Of a stretch of DNA of 64,000 bases, positions 9,563-18,453 are shown one piece after another. The stretch's first letter is position 1; the number at the start of each line of letters is the position of its first letter. The translations under genes were made by a program, and so were the position numbers. Below the pieces are notes generated by a model. That model had not been told where the DNA came from, did no database searches, and saw nothing but the letters and a program-made list of their open reading frames with translations. The DNA comes from Streptococcus sanguinis (GTDB lineage Bacteria > Bacillota > Bacilli > Lactobacillales > Streptococcaceae), in NCBI RefSeq assembly GCF_003943735.1, contig NZ_RJMV01000001.1:231552-295551 (forward strand), given 5' to 3'.

Positions 9563-10655
9563 ACTTATCTTTCATAATCGGAACCCGTCCAAAATTCTGT
9601 TCCCTAAGTGCAGAGTTGCCTAGTTGATAGACCTTATCAGCCTGCTGGGTTAGACCATCCCATGGCTCCTTGCCGATACGACTGACCAATTCAACATTTC
9701 CCTTAAACTTGGATAAATGCTGGCGCCCCTGCTCGGAAAAGCCTAAAATATGGATTCCTGATGGAACTTCTTCTCGTCTAGCTCCGACCAGAATATAGGT
9801 CAGTAGACGCCGAACCCGAGCCTTGGTATAGCGCTTGGTCGCCACCTGCTCAACCAACTCTTCTATAGTCTCACTGTTTTTCAAGGCCTCTCTAATCCTA
9901 ACGGCCAACTCCTGGTTGACCTGATAAAAGTCTGTCAAATCCGGACTTGTCATTATCTGGTAACGGAGATAAGGAAAGAGGTCTGCCCAGGTCACCTTGG
10001 GTGCCATGTCAAGCAAGTGGTAGGCTGGAGTGAATTTTTTGAGAAAGTCTGGCTGATCCAAATTCTGACGAAGGGCAGTTGCGGAGGCGAATTCCTCATT
10101 AGCTAACAAGGAATGATAACCAGCCCCCTGACGTTGAATCGGACACAGCTTTATAGCCTTTCCCGCCACAGCCTTGGCATAAGCCAAGCCCAAGATATGA
10201 TTGGGAGTAGAGCCTGAAAAATTGAGTCCTGAAAACTCCTGCCACATGGCCTGAGTCTTCTGGGGATAGGATAGGGAATCAGGCAGTCCAGCTAGATAAG
10301 CCTCCATCTGCTCTGACTTTTCACCATAGACCTTGGAAATTCTCTCATAATCCAACACTTCCTCGGTCCCAAAAGTCAGCTGTTCGATGCCCAGTCTCTC
10401 TAAGATGTCTACTGCCCCCTTAGCGAAAAAGTCTGCCGCCTGAACGCTGACCAAGAAAGGCAGCTCAAGGACCAAATCCGCTCCAGCTTCCAAAGCCATC
10501 TGTGCCCGAGTCCACTTGTCCACGATAGCCGGCTCCCCTCGCTGAACAAAATTACCACTCATAGCGATAATTTTCAGACCAGAAGCCTGCTCCAGCAGAT
10601 ATTTGTGCCCATTATGAAAAGGATTAAACTCTGCGATAATACCAGTTACTGTCAT
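9561..10655 (-). CDS. tmcAL: tRNA(Met) cytidine acetate ligase
   Basis: 364 residues from ATG 10655 ([19 protein letters not shown]). The nucleotidyltransferase HxGH motif lies in NPFHNGH, with [18 protein letters not shown] and the later [15 protein letters not shown] typical of the family formerly called DUF795. The enzyme forms N4-acetylcytidine at the wobble position of elongator tRNA-Met using acetate and ATP. The start lies one base from the stop of the methyltransferase gene, so translation is probably coupled. An upstream in-frame extension overlapping that gene was rejected. Confidence 0.93.
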   Translation of the reverse strand: MTVTGIIAEFNPFHNGHKYLLEQASGLKIIAMSGNFVQRGEPAIVDKWTRAQMALEAGADLVLELPFLVSVQAADFFAKGAVDILERLGIEQLTFGTEEVLDYERISKVYGEKSEQMEAYLAGLPDSLSYPQKTQAMWQEFSGLNFSGSTPNHILGLAYAKAVAGKAIKLCPIQRQGAGYHSLLANEEFASATALRQNLDQPDFLKKFTPAYHLLDMAPKVTWADLFPYLRYQIMTSPDLTDFYQVNQELAVRIREALKNSETIEELVEQVATKRYTKARVRRLLTYILVGARREEVPSGIHILGFSEQGRQHLSKFKGNVELVSRIGKEPWDGLTQQADKVYQLGNSALREQNFGRVPIMKDK

Positions 10656-10656
10656 C

Positions 10657-11391
10657 TCATTTCTCCGCCACAAAGAACCAGCGAGCGCTCTTGTCAGTCG
10701 GCTCCTTGTCCTCAAAGTCCGCGTAAACCTTGACATTCTTAAAACCAGCCTGCTCCAGCAAGATATCATAGGTCAGAATCTCATAGGTCCGCTCCTCATG
10801 CACCTCATCATGGCGCGTGAAGCGCCCATCTTCGTCTTGGACAAAGAAGGTCAGCTCATGCACGATGGAATGAGGCGGTTCGTCCGCATAGGAATCCCAT
10901 ACCATGGCAAAGGTTTCAGCATTTTCATGATAGGAATAGCCTTGAAAAACCTCGTCAATCTGGTAAATCGAGTGCACATCGAAGATAAAGCGACCACCCT
11001 CATTTAGATGCTGGTAAACTTGAGTGAAGACCTGACCGACATCGACTTCGTCTTCCATATAGCAAATCGAGTCCGAATAGCAAGTCACCAAATCAAACTG
11101 ACCAACACCACTCAAATCCAGCATATTGCCCTGGATAAAGGGAATATCCAAACCGGCCTCTCTGCTACGTTTCTCCGCCAAATCCAGCATTTCCTGACTA
11201 AGGTCCAACCCCGTTACATCAAAACCAGCCTGCTTAAAATAAATAGACTGAATGCCCGTACCACAGGCCAACTCCAGCAGCCTTTTCTTATCCTTGGGAA
11301 AATGACGCAGACTGAAATCCGTCCACTTCTCATACAAAGAATCATCCATAATCGCATCGTAAACCGACGCGAAGGTTTCATAAGTTGCCAT
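10657..11391 (-). CDS. Class I SAM-dependent methyltransferase (YqeM-like)
   Basis: 244 residues from ATG 11391 ([17 protein letters not shown]), with AAAGGAAAAGT upstream. Motif I LELACGTG, motif II region [16 protein letters not shown] and [14 protein letters not shown] mark a Rossmann-fold SAM methyltransferase of the group that sits between rsfS and tmcAL in streptococci. The substrate is unknown; position in a ribosome/tRNA cluster hints at an RNA or small-molecule target. Confidence 0.85.
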   Translation of the reverse strand: MATYETFASVYDAIMDDSLYEKWTDFSLRHFPKDKKRLLELACGTGIQSIYFKQAGFDVTGLDLSQEMLDLAEKRSREAGLDIPFIQGNMLDLSGVGQFDLVTCYSDSICYMEDEVDVGQVFTQVYQHLNEGGRFIFDVHSIYQIDEVFQGYSYHENAETFAMVWDSYADEPPHSIVHELTFFVQDEDGRFTRHDEVHEERTYEILTYDILLEQAGFKNVKVYADFEDKEPTDKSARWFFVAEK

Positions 11392-11465
11392 ACTTTTCCT
11401 TTCAAAAATAGCCCAGCCAGCAGGCTGACTGAGCCGAATTCTGCTTTCTGTCCAAGGGCAAAAAA

Positions 11466-11831
11466 TCACTTGTTTTTTTCTTCCAATAAGGCTGCAACAT
11501 TCACACCAGTTGCTTCATGCCATAACTTTTCCAGATTGTAATGCGCCCGCATTTCCTCAGAAAAGACATGGACGACCACGCCGCCTAAGTCTAAGAGAAC
11601 CCAGCCACCAGCTGCGTCTCCCTCAACATGACCAGCAGAAACACCCGCCGCCGCAGCTTTCTCACGGATATTTTCAGCTACCGCATCCAGCTGACGACTG
11701 TTCATCGAGCTGACGATGACAAAGTAATCTGTCACAGTAGTCAGACCTTGCAAGTCCAAAGCCACAATATCTTCTGCACGCTTTTCATCGGCCGCTTTCA
11801 CGACCAGTTCCAATAATTCTTGTTCTTTCAT
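11466..11831 (-). CDS. rsfS: Ribosomal silencing factor RsfS
   Basis: 121 residues, start [20 protein letters not shown]. The family core [24 protein letters not shown] and [30 protein letters not shown] is intact. RsfS binds ribosomal protein uL14 and blocks subunit joining under nutrient limitation. It follows the cysteine hydrolase gene by 9 bp and precedes the methyltransferase in the same transcript. Confidence 0.94.
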   Translation of the reverse strand: MKEQELLELVVKAADEKRAEDIVALDLQGLTTVTDYFVIVSSMNSRQLDAVAENIREKAAAAGVSAGHVEGDAAGGWVLLDLGGVVVHVFSEEMRAHYNLEKLWHEATGVNVAALLEEKNK

Positions 11832-11840
11832 AGTTCCTCT

Positions 11841-12344
11841 TTAATTAAAAATATTTTTGTAATCTAGAACTTCCGCAAAACGTCCGTCCCAAATTTTTTG
11901 GTAAAAAGTATTTATTTTTTCTGCCGAAGCGTCTTCTCCATCAAAAGTTGTAAAAGCACCTTCTGGAATGACAAGTTTATAATCAAATTCGAATCCAACT
12001 TTAACTGATGCATCTACACAATATTCTGTCTGCATTCCACATAAAACTAGACGGCCAATATCTTCTTTATCCAAGTAATCCTTCAAACCTGTCTCTTTAA
12101 AAATACTATTATACTTCTTCTGAAAAACCTTTTCATCTGACTTTCTATTCAAGAGAGAAGACAACTGCCATTCTTCCAATGCACTATCTTCTGGATTTTC
12201 AATATGCTGAATGTAGATAATTTCGACACCTTTACTCCTAGCCTGACGCTGCAGAAAGGAAATTTTATCCATCATTTTATCAGACTGAAAACCTGTCTCC
12301 ACTAAGATATTTTGTACATCTATAATGATTAGAGCTGTTTTCAT
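11841..12344 (-). CDS. Isochorismatase-family cysteine hydrolase
   Basis: 167 residues, overlapping the yqeK stop by 4 bp (ATGA). Catalytic triad candidates are visible: Asp in ALIIIDVQN, Lys in KKYNSIF and Cys in TEYCVDAS within [15 protein letters not shown]. Family members hydrolyse amides or vinyl ethers; related streptococcal proteins are often called cysteine hydrolases without known substrate. It interrupts the yqeK-rsfS pair found adjacent in many Firmicutes and appears more AT-rich than its neighbours, so it may be a later insertion into the operon. Confidence 0.82.
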   Translation of the reverse strand: MKTALIIIDVQNILVETGFQSDKMMDKISFLQRQARSKGVEIIYIQHIENPEDSALEEWQLSSLLNRKSDEKVFQKKYNSIFKETGLKDYLDKEDIGRLVLCGMQTEYCVDASVKVGFEFDYKLVIPEGAFTTFDGEDASAEKINTFYQKIWDGRFAEVLDYKNIFN

Positions 12345-12940
12345 TCTTCTATTTCCTTCAAATATCCTACAAAGGCATTGTAAGTCTCCAAGGTCTGCGG
12401 ATAGATGGGCATTCCTTTGTGAGCCAAATGCTCTACTGTTCTTGCTGTTTCGTATGCCACGGCTTGATTGAGCGACCGCTGAGCTAGCTCTCTGGCCTTG
12501 TCCACTCCCGGAAAGTCCCGGTTGTGCTCGATATAGTCGGCGACATAGACGACCTTGTCCAGCTCAGACATGGTGCCACTGCCCACTGTATGAATCTCGA
12601 TGGCTCGCAGAACCTCAGCATCTTTGATGCCTAAATCTTCCTGAATCTTATAAATACCCACCATGCCATGCCAGACATTATTGCCCCATTTTTTCAGGTC
12701 AGGATCCAGTTGATATTTGTCAATCAAGGATAGGAAATCCTCATCCGAAACCTTCTTAGCATAGTCGTGCAGGAGTCCTGCCAGACCCGCTTTTTCGACA
12801 TCAAGACCGAAGCGCTCTGCTAATTCTCGGGCGGCCTTTTCCACACCTAGACAATGTCGCAGGCGTTTCTCCGACATGACTGTTTCCATCTTAGCCAGCA
12901 AGGCCTCACGGCCCATACTGATATAGCTTTCATAGGTCAT
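12341..12940 (-). CDS. yqeK: Ap4A hydrolase, HD-domain YqeK
   Basis: 199 residues starting [19 protein letters not shown]-domain metal motifs are visible: [20 protein letters not shown] (His), GLLHDYAKK (HD) and VWHGMVG, plus the C-terminal [16 protein letters not shown] of the YqeK family, which cleaves diadenosine tetraphosphate symmetrically. Its start overlaps the nadD stop by 4 bp, consistent with translational coupling and the usual nadD-yqeK pairing. Confidence 0.93.
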   Translation of the reverse strand: MTYESYISMGREALLAKMETVMSEKRLRHCLGVEKAARELAERFGLDVEKAGLAGLLHDYAKKVSDEDFLSLIDKYQLDPDLKKWGNNVWHGMVGIYKIQEDLGIKDAEVLRAIEIHTVGSGTMSELDKVVYVADYIEHNRDFPGVDKARELAQRSLNQAVAYETARTVEHLAHKGMPIYPQTLETYNAFVGYLKEIEE

Positions 12941-13569
12941 AGATAAAGCCCCTCTTTCTTGATATAGTCTAGCACTGGCTGCGGCAGCAGGAAATTAGGA
13001 GTCCGTCCCTGAGCCAGAAAATCCCGCACCATACTGGAGGAAATATCCATGAGGGGCACATCCACCCAGATAACAGGGTATGATGTCCCAGCCTTGTAGC
13101 GCGGCCTCTGAACACCGACAAACTGAACCAGCTCAACCAGCTCATCAATCCGGTACCACTTAGGAAGATAGTCCACCATATCTGCACCGATGATAAAGTA
13201 ATAGTCCGTATCGGGATGTTGCTCTGTCAAGAGCTTCATGGTGTCGTAGCTGTAAGAAATTCCCTTCCGTTCCAACTCAATGGTCTCAATTCCTAGTCCT
13301 GCAATGCCCTTGATAGCCAGCTCCAGCATTTTCAACCGATGATTTTCATCAATGGTCTCTTTCTTATCCACATGCGGCGGCTCGTACTCTGGCATGAGCA
13401 AGACCTGATCCAAGCCTAACTGTTGGCGGACCTGATCCGCCACGACCAAATGAGCATTGTGGACAGGGTTGAAATTCCCACCTAAAATGCCAATCTGCTT
13501 GCGTTTTTTTTCTTTAACTTCTGGTTCTAATTCCACCTTGGTAAAGGGGGTCAGTAATTCAATAGCCAT
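12937..13569 (-). CDS. nadD: Nicotinate-nucleotide adenylyltransferase
   Basis: 210 residues. The nucleotidyltransferase motif [17 protein letters not shown] (about 30-46), [12 protein letters not shown] and the [20 protein letters not shown] motif identify NadD, which adenylylates nicotinate mononucleotide in NAD synthesis. The N-terminal extension [22 protein letters not shown] of about 25 residues before the catalytic core is typical for streptococcal NadD. Confidence 0.95.
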   Translation of the reverse strand: MAIELLTPFTKVELEPEVKEKKRKQIGILGGNFNPVHNAHLVVADQVRQQLGLDQVLLMPEYEPPHVDKKETIDENHRLKMLELAIKGIAGLGIETIELERKGISYSYDTMKLLTEQHPDTDYYFIIGADMVDYLPKWYRIDELVELVQFVGVQRPRYKAGTSYPVIWVDVPLMDISSSMVRDFLAQGRTPNFLLPQPVLDYIKKEGLYL

Positions 13570-13597
13570 AGGCTGACATCTCCACAGAAATTTTTCC

Positions 13598-13909
13598 TTA
13601 AATTTGCTTGACTTTGACAGAGAGTTTGCGATTTTCCTTCTTGCTGGACTGCTTGTAGAGAATCAAGATCCGGCCAATCTTCTGCACCGTATCCACTCCG
13701 ATTTCTTCTTCCAGAATCTCCGCGACCTCATGGATATTCTCATCCGTATTTTGCAAGAGCGTAACCTTGATCAGTTCTCTGGCATCCAGTGCCTGACGGA
13801 CGCTGGTTTTGATTTGGTCGTTGAGCCCGTTTTTCCCTATCTGAATGATAGGTTTGAGACTATGTGCCTGACTGTTGAGAAAGGCTCTTTGTTTTGATGT
13901 TAGTGTCAT
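13598..13909 (-). CDS. yhbY: YhbY-family ribosome-assembly RNA-binding protein
   Basis: 103 residues from ATG 13909 (MTLTSKQRAFLNSQAHSLKP), which matches the family's usual N-terminus and length; an in-frame reading to 14101 would overlap yqeH and was rejected. The CRM-domain core IIQIGKNGLNDQIKTSV and LIKVTLLQNTDEN are present. YhbY associates with pre-50S particles. The ribosome binding site is weak (AAGAA), so expression may be low or coupled to yqeH. Confidence 0.92.
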   Translation of the reverse strand: MTLTSKQRAFLNSQAHSLKPIIQIGKNGLNDQIKTSVRQALDARELIKVTLLQNTDENIHEVAEILEEEIGVDTVQKIGRILILYKQSSKKENRKLSVKVKQI

Positions 13910-14016
13910 GTTCTTATATAAGGCTTGAGTCAGTTGGGACTTGCTTGTCTCATCACTGTTCACAGCCTTTTCCTTCCTTATTTTAAGGAGATTTATTCCC
14001 CTTTGTTTCTTGAGTA

Positions 14017-15123
14017 TTATATAATCGCTTTCCGAGTGACAACCGCCACACCTTCTGGAGCCCATCCGGTTACTCGGGCAGGACCACTGACGCGAATCCA
14101 ACCCAGACCAGAAAAGACGATATCCGTCTTGTCCTTGATAGTAAATTCATGCTTGACCAAGGCTGGAAATTCTTCCTTTTCCTTGCCAACCGGCGGCACC
14201 AAGAGACTGCCGACATGCTTGTCATAAAAGCCACTGGCGCCTTCCAACTTGGTTCGGTGGAGCTTGAGCTCATTGTCAAAATACGCTGTGAAGCCCTGCT
14301 TGTCGCCTGCCACAAAATCAAAGCGGCCTAAACCACCCAAAAATAGGGTTTGCTCAGGATTGAGCTGATAAGTTTTGGGCTTGATTTCCTTTTTAGGACT
14401 GATGTATTTGAGATTCTTAGCAGAAAGATAGTGAGCCATCTGGTGACGATGGATAATGCCCGGCGTATCATAGATATGACTGCCGTCCGCTAAAGGAATC
14501 TCGATTTTGTCCAGAGTTGTACCCGGGAAACGCGAAGTCGTAATAATATCCTTATCGCCCGTGATTTCCTGAATAATCGCGTTAATCAAAGTGGATTTGC
14601 CCACATTGGTCACGCCAACCACATAAACGTCACGTCCCTTGCGGCAGTACTCAATCTTGTCAATCAAGTCCTTAATTGCCTGCTTGTTCTGAGCAGAGGT
14701 CAGGACCACATCGACTGGACGCAGGCCTTCTTCGTGAGCCCGCTCCGTCAGCCATTGGGTCACCTTGCAGTCCTTGACCGACTTAGGCAAAATATCTTTT
14801 TTATTTCCGACCAAGAGAACATCATTTCCTGCGACAAAGCGAGGCAGACCAGGAATGACCGATCCATTAAAGTCAAAAATATCGACAACATTGACGACCA
14901 AGGCGTCGCTATCTCCAACCTCATGCAGAAGCCGCAGAAAGTCATCATCCGTCAGCTGGACGTCGCTGATTTCATTATAATGGCGCAAGCGGAAACAGCG
15001 CTGACAATAGAGTTCACCCGTCTCCAAGCCTTTTTCTAGGGCTGACTGGGGCGTGTAGCCTAGCTTGCCCTTATCTTCTGTCTGAATAGGGGCTCCGCAG
15101 CCGATACAGAGAAGTTCTTCCAT
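14017..15123 (-). CDS. yqeH: Ribosome biogenesis GTPase YqeH
   Basis: 368 residues. An N-terminal zinc finger (CIGCGAPIQ ... CQRCFRLRHYNE) is followed by a circularly permuted GTPase domain: G4 NKKD (about 108), G5-like TSAQNK, G1 GVTNVGKSTL, G2/G3 TTSRFPGTTLD and DTPG. YqeH is required for 30S assembly in Bacillus. It starts 2 bp after yqeG and leads into yhbY, the conserved order. Confidence 0.95.
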   Translation of the reverse strand: MEELLCIGCGAPIQTEDKGKLGYTPQSALEKGLETGELYCQRCFRLRHYNEISDVQLTDDDFLRLLHEVGDSDALVVNVVDIFDFNGSVIPGLPRFVAGNDVLLVGNKKDILPKSVKDCKVTQWLTERAHEEGLRPVDVVLTSAQNKQAIKDLIDKIEYCRKGRDVYVVGVTNVGKSTLINAIIQEITGDKDIITTSRFPGTTLDKIEIPLADGSHIYDTPGIIHRHQMAHYLSAKNLKYISPKKEIKPKTYQLNPEQTLFLGGLGRFDFVAGDKQGFTAYFDNELKLHRTKLEGASGFYDKHVGSLLVPPVGKEKEEFPALVKHEFTIKDKTDIVFSGLGWIRVSGPARVTGWAPEGVAVVTRKAII

Positions 15124-15125
15124 GC

Positions 15126-15653
15126 TTAAATTCCTTTTTTGTATTGAATTGGGCCGTATTTTTCAGTAATTTTCTTAAGCACACGGCGTTCACGCGCCCG
15201 ATTGATCTGGGTTTTGATAGAGTCGTGCTCGACCAGCGGTTTGACCAAAATCGAACGAATCCCAGCCCGATGAGCTGCCCGAATATCCGTCATGAGCTGG
15301 TCGCCCACCATGACCACTTCCTTTTTTTCAAAATGAAAAAGCTTGAGCGCCCGATCAATTCCCCAAGTGAAGGGTTTCATCGCCCAGTAGACATAGTCAA
15401 TATCAAACTTTTCAATAGCCCGCTTGACCCGTTTTTGATTGTTATTGGACACCACAATAATCCGAATGCCCGCGTCCCGCAAATCATGGAGCCACTTCTT
15501 CATCTCTGGGGTCCCATCAGGATTATTCCAAGCAATCAAGGTATTATCCAAATCCACCAAAACCGCTTTGATACCCTGTCTTTTCAAACTCTCTACTGTC
15601 AAATCGTAAACTGCCTCGACCGCAAAGTCCGGCATATAATCTTCAATCGCCAC
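15126..15653 (-). CDS. yqeG: YqeG-family HAD IIIA phosphatase (GTG start)
   Basis: 175 residues when started at the GTG 15653 (then AIEDYMPDFAVEAVYDL), with GGAGAGAG just upstream; a TTG four codons earlier is the alternative. HAD motifs: VDLDNTLIAWNNPDGT (motif I), VVSNNNQ (motif II), AMKPFTWG (Lys) and VGDQLMTDI (motif III/IV). The substrate is not established; YqeG heads the yqeH operon. Confidence 0.92.
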   Translation of the reverse strand: MAIEDYMPDFAVEAVYDLTVESLKRQGIKAVLVDLDNTLIAWNNPDGTPEMKKWLHDLRDAGIRIIVVSNNNQKRVKRAIEKFDIDYVYWAMKPFTWGIDRALKLFHFEKKEVVMVGDQLMTDIRAAHRAGIRSILVKPLVEHDSIKTQINRARERRVLKKITEKYGPIQYKKGI

Positions 15654-15725
15654 ATCTCTCTCCAAAAATTCGTATTCTCATTATTATAGCATAAAATAGG
15701 CTTTTTGGCACTTACAGCCTCAAGT

Positions 15726-15754
15726 GTTACAAAAAGGAAAAAAGATGATATTAT
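15726..15754 (+). promoter_or_regulatory. Candidate promoter of the TVP38-family gene
   Basis: GTTACA, 17-bp spacer, TATTAT on the plus strand, 34 bp before the start codon at 15788, divergent from yqeG. Confidence 0.5.
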
Positions 15755-15787
15755 AGTGGTGATAGTATAAATGTTCTGGAGGTTTGT

Positions 15788-16414
15788 ATGGCAGAAAAAA
15801 ACAGGCAGATGCAAGCTGTTTCCCCTCTTTTGCAAAAGATTATCAACTGGTCGTCCGCCATTGGTGCTCTAGGAACGGTGGCTTTTTGTCTTTGGGCATA
15901 TTTCGCAGGTATTCTCCAGTCCAAGGAAACTCTCTCAGCCTTTATCCAGCAGGCAGGTATCTGGGGTCCACCCCTCTTTATCTTCCTGCAGATTCTACAG
16001 ACGGTAGTGCCCATTATCCCTGGCGCCCTGACCTCTGTCGCTGGCGTTTTCATCTACGGCCATATCATCGGCACCATTTATAACTATATCGGTATCGTCA
16101 TTGGCTGCGCTATTATATTTTACCTAGCTCGTACCTACGGTCCGGCTTTTGTCCAGTCTGTCGTCAGCAAGAGTACTTATGATAAATATATCGGCTGGCT
16201 GGATAAGGGCAACCGCTTTGAGCGCTTCTTTATTTTCATGATGATTTGGCCCATCAGTCCAGCCGACTTTCTCTGCATGCTGGCGGCCCTGACCAAGATG
16301 ACTTTCAAAAAGTACATGTTGATTATCCTTCTCTGCAAGCCTATCACTCTCGTCATCTATACCTACGGATTGACCTATATCATTGATTTTTTCTGGAAAA
16401 TGGTCTCCAAATAA
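15788..16414 (+). CDS. TVP38/TMEM64 (VTT domain) membrane protein
   Basis: 208 residues, one of three plus-strand genes; TCTGGAGGTTTGT precedes the ATG. Five to six hydrophobic segments; the VTT-domain signatures are GALTSVAGVFIYGHIIGTIY and the terminal MIWPISPADFLCMLAALTKM. Family members are DedA-related membrane proteins, some involved in lipid scrambling or undecaprenyl-phosphate recycling. Specific function here unknown. A bidirectional terminator follows immediately. Confidence 0.88.
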   Translation: MAEKNRQMQAVSPLLQKIINWSSAIGALGTVAFCLWAYFAGILQSKETLSAFIQQAGIWGPPLFIFLQILQTVVPIIPGALTSVAGVFIYGHIIGTIYNYIGIVIGCAIIFYLARTYGPAFVQSVVSKSTYDKYIGWLDKGNRFERFFIFMMIWPISPADFLCMLAALTKMTFKKYMLIILLCKPITLVIYTYGLTYIIDFFWKMVSK

Positions 16415-16449
16415 AAAGAAGTTGATTGAAGAGTCAACTCCTTTTTTAA
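16413..16449. terminator. Bidirectional terminator
   Basis: AAAAAG-A-AGTTGA, eight-base loop, TCAACT-C-CTTTTTT; U-rich in both directions, placed between the TVP38 gene and the EamA remnant. Confidence 0.8.
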
Positions 16450-16479
16450 TTATCCTTTTTGTCTCCCATATATAATGAT

Positions 16480-16738
16480 TCAACTAAGAGAGTCTGCAGG
16501 ACTTTTTCTTTTTTTGCAGCCATAAATCTTTAAGGAAATGAGCAAAACAGCTATTAAAATCATAACAATCCCTACCAGATCAACGACATAAAAACGCTAA
16601 TTCATCAGAAAAAGCAAAGAAGATCGTTGAAATAGGATCAATGGAAGCTAGAAGACTGGATTTGACAGGACCTATCAGGGAAGTACCCTTTAAAAAGACC
16701 GTGTAGGAAAAGATGTTCCCTTTCAAAACTTTTGACAT
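16480..16738 (-). pseudogene. Decayed C-terminal remnant of an EamA/DMT transporter
   Basis: The minus strand encodes GNIFSYTVFLKGTSLIGPVK then SSLLASIDPISTIFFAF, a clear match to the C-terminal half of EamA drug/metabolite transporters. The frame then shifts at about 16620: the continuation (FLMN, stop, RFYVVDLVGIVMILIAVLLI) is read in another frame with an in-frame stop before ending at 16480. The first nine or so membrane-spanning segments are missing. An ATG with GAGG upstream exists at 16738 but probably starts no functional product. Confidence 0.72.
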
Positions 16739-16784
16739 TCCAAACCTCTTTCTATATCTTTGCTTATTACAGCACAAACCATAA

Positions 16785-16815
16785 AGAAAAATCAGCCAGT
16801 TTTGACTGATTTTCG
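16785..16815 (-). terminator. Intrinsic terminator of the butanediol dehydrogenase gene
   Basis: Minus strand AAAATCAG, loop, CTGATTTTT. Confidence 0.75.
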
Positions 16816-16836
16816 TCTCATGATTAAGCAAAGATT

Positions 16837-17883
16837 TTATTCTGGCGATACCAAAATCTTGATCTGCGCCTTGTCCTGAGTCAGCTCGATAAAGCCTTCT
16901 TGCACAATATCCTCTAGCTTAATCTTCTTGGTCACAAGCTTGTCAGCAGAGAAATAACCCTGCTCCATCAGTTCCAGCACCTTAGGGAAAATATGCCGAT
17001 AGGCGATAATACCCTTGAGCGTTTTTTCTTGAATAGCAAATTCATTAGGATTAACGCTGGCTTCTCGCTCCCAGATAGAAACCACCATACATTCCCCTGC
17101 CTTGTGAACAGCAGCCAAAGCTTGCCCCAGCACAACCGGCACTCCAGTCACTTCATAAGACACATCTGCCCCACCACCAGTTAAACGATGAATAGCAGCT
17201 ACCATGTCTTCGCCTTCTTCTGGCCGCACAATGATGGCCCCAAGCTCCTCTGCCTTGGCTTGGCGTTCTGGAGATAACTCGACACCATAAATCTTAGAGG
17301 CACCGGCTGCCCGCAATGCCTCAACAATCAAGAGCCCGATTGGCCCCAAACCGAAGACAACCGCAGTATCGCCCGTCTTAAGAGCTGACTGACGGACCGC
17401 GTAAACAGCCACAGCAGCAGGTTCTGTCAAAGCTGCCTGCTCATAGCTAAGGCTGTCTGGAACTTTGTGAACAATGTCACCGTCCAAAACACAGTATTTG
17501 GCAAAACCACCGTCTGCCGCCAAACCGACAAAGTTTAGATCGGGGTCCAGATTGTAATCACCGACAAGATTATGCTTAGCCAAAATAGGCTCAACTGTTA
17601 CTCGATCGCCAACCTTGACCCGTGTCACGGCACTGCCGACCTCAACAATTTCTCCAGCAAATTCATGTCCCAAGGTCACAGGCGCTTTCTGACCAGAGTA
17701 GACATGCTCTGTTTCTGTCGGAATAAAAATCGGTCCATCCAGATATTCATGCAAGTCAGTTCCGCAGATTCCTGTGAACTTGACAGCAATTTTAACCTGA
17801 TGTGGTTTGACTTCCGGTACATCCACTTCTTCAATACGAACATCTTTAGCGCCATACCAACGCGCAGCATTCATTTTTGCCAT
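16837..17883 (-). CDS. bdhA: 2,3-butanediol dehydrogenase (zinc alcohol dehydrogenase)
   Basis: 348 residues from ATG 17883, which has GAGGT at good spacing; an ATG two codons earlier directly abuts the site. Zinc and NAD motifs: FTGICGTDLHEYLDGP, TLGHEFAGEIVEVG, DGGFAKYCVL and the Rossmann AVVFGLGPIGLL. Family members interconvert acetoin and (R,R)-butanediol with NADH, a redox sink in fermentation. Its promoter overlaps a near-perfect cre site, so carbon catabolite repression by CcpA is likely. Confidence 0.87.
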   Translation of the reverse strand: MAKMNAARWYGAKDVRIEEVDVPEVKPHQVKIAVKFTGICGTDLHEYLDGPIFIPTETEHVYSGQKAPVTLGHEFAGEIVEVGSAVTRVKVGDRVTVEPILAKHNLVGDYNLDPDLNFVGLAADGGFAKYCVLDGDIVHKVPDSLSYEQAALTEPAAVAVYAVRQSALKTGDTAVVFGLGPIGLLIVEALRAAGASKIYGVELSPERQAKAEELGAIIVRPEEGEDMVAAIHRLTGGGADVSYEVTGVPVVLGQALAAVHKAGECMVVSIWEREASVNPNEFAIQEKTLKGIIAYRHIFPKVLELMEQGYFSADKLVTKKIKLEDIVQEGFIELTQDKAQIKILVSPE

Positions 17884-17915
17884 AAACATACCTCGCTTTA
17901 TAATTTGTTAGTTTT

Positions 17916-17944
17916 ATTGTAAACCCTTTCAGAAATCTTGTCAA
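17916..17944 (-). promoter_or_regulatory. Promoter of bdhA with overlapping cre site
   Basis: TTGACA (17939-17944), 17-bp spacer, TACAAT (17916-17921). TGTAAACCCTTTCA at 17918-17931 differs from the CcpA cre consensus at one central base (CC for CG) and covers the -10 and spacer, a position that represses. Confidence 0.75.
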
Positions 17945-17975
17945 AAGATTAGCTACATTTTCAAAAAATAACATA

Positions 17976-17998
17976 CAAAAAACCAGCATCTGCTGGTA
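17976..17998 (-). terminator. Intrinsic terminator of the 18005-18361 gene
   Basis: Minus strand ACCAGCA-GA-TGCTGGT followed by TTTTTT. Confidence 0.85.
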
Positions 17999-18004
17999 TC
18001 AAGT

Positions 18005-18361
18005 TTATTCTGCAATTCTAGCTGAGTAGAAAGGAAGAAGGAACATTAAAACAATATAAAGAATCAAGAGAATCGCACGAAGCAATCCACCAAATAGAAG
18101 AGCAACTACTAAAGTTCCCAAACAAATAGAAAAATTAGTAAAATTTGTTTCAATCAGCAAGGTCTGCCCTGATTTAACTGTCACTGGCTTGGTTTTCATA
18201 GGAGCAGATCCAGCACGGACTTCTGCTTCATTAGCTGCGATTGGAAAAACAGCCTCTTCTCCGTTTTTGATTGCGCCAACTTTCTGACCATCGATAAAGA
18301 CTGGAAACTTACCAATAATCCCTACAAAACCTGTCTCGCGTTTGATTTTAATTTCTGACAT
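18005..18361 (-). CDS. Small hypothetical protein with PEGA-like domain and C-terminal membrane segment
   Basis: 118 residues; AAAGGAGTC precedes the ATG. The first 75 residues are beta-rich (FVGIIGKFPVFIDGQKVGAI, FPIAANEAEVRAG) in the style of a small PEGA-like or carrier domain; residues about 78-112 are hydrophobic and end in a short polar tail. No family assigned. It lies between gatB and bdhA and has its own terminator. Confidence 0.6.
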   Translation of the reverse strand: MSEIKIKRETGFVGIIGKFPVFIDGQKVGAIKNGEEAVFPIAANEAEVRAGSAPMKTKPVTVKSGQTLLIETNFTNFSICLGTLVVALLFGGLLRAILLILYIVLMFLLPFYSARIAE

Positions 18362-18414
18362 AAAGACTCCTTTGTTTTTTTAATTATTTTAACACAACTG
18401 ATGGCTAAAGAAAA

Positions 18415-18443
18415 GATAAAAAACCAGCCTCACGACTGGTTTT
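18415..18443 (-). terminator. Intrinsic terminator of gatCAB
   Basis: Minus strand AACCAG, eight-base loop, CTGGTTTTTT, 10 bp after the gatB stop. Confidence 0.85.
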
Positions 18444-18453
18444 CTACTTATTT

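Noticed and set aside
11008-11541. 177-codon plus-strand frame opposite the methyltransferase and rsfS
   Set aside because: Crosses two real genes on the other strand and resembles nothing.
15144-15689. 181-codon plus-strand frame opposite yqeG
   Set aside because: Antisense to a conserved HAD gene; composition is that of a complementary frame.
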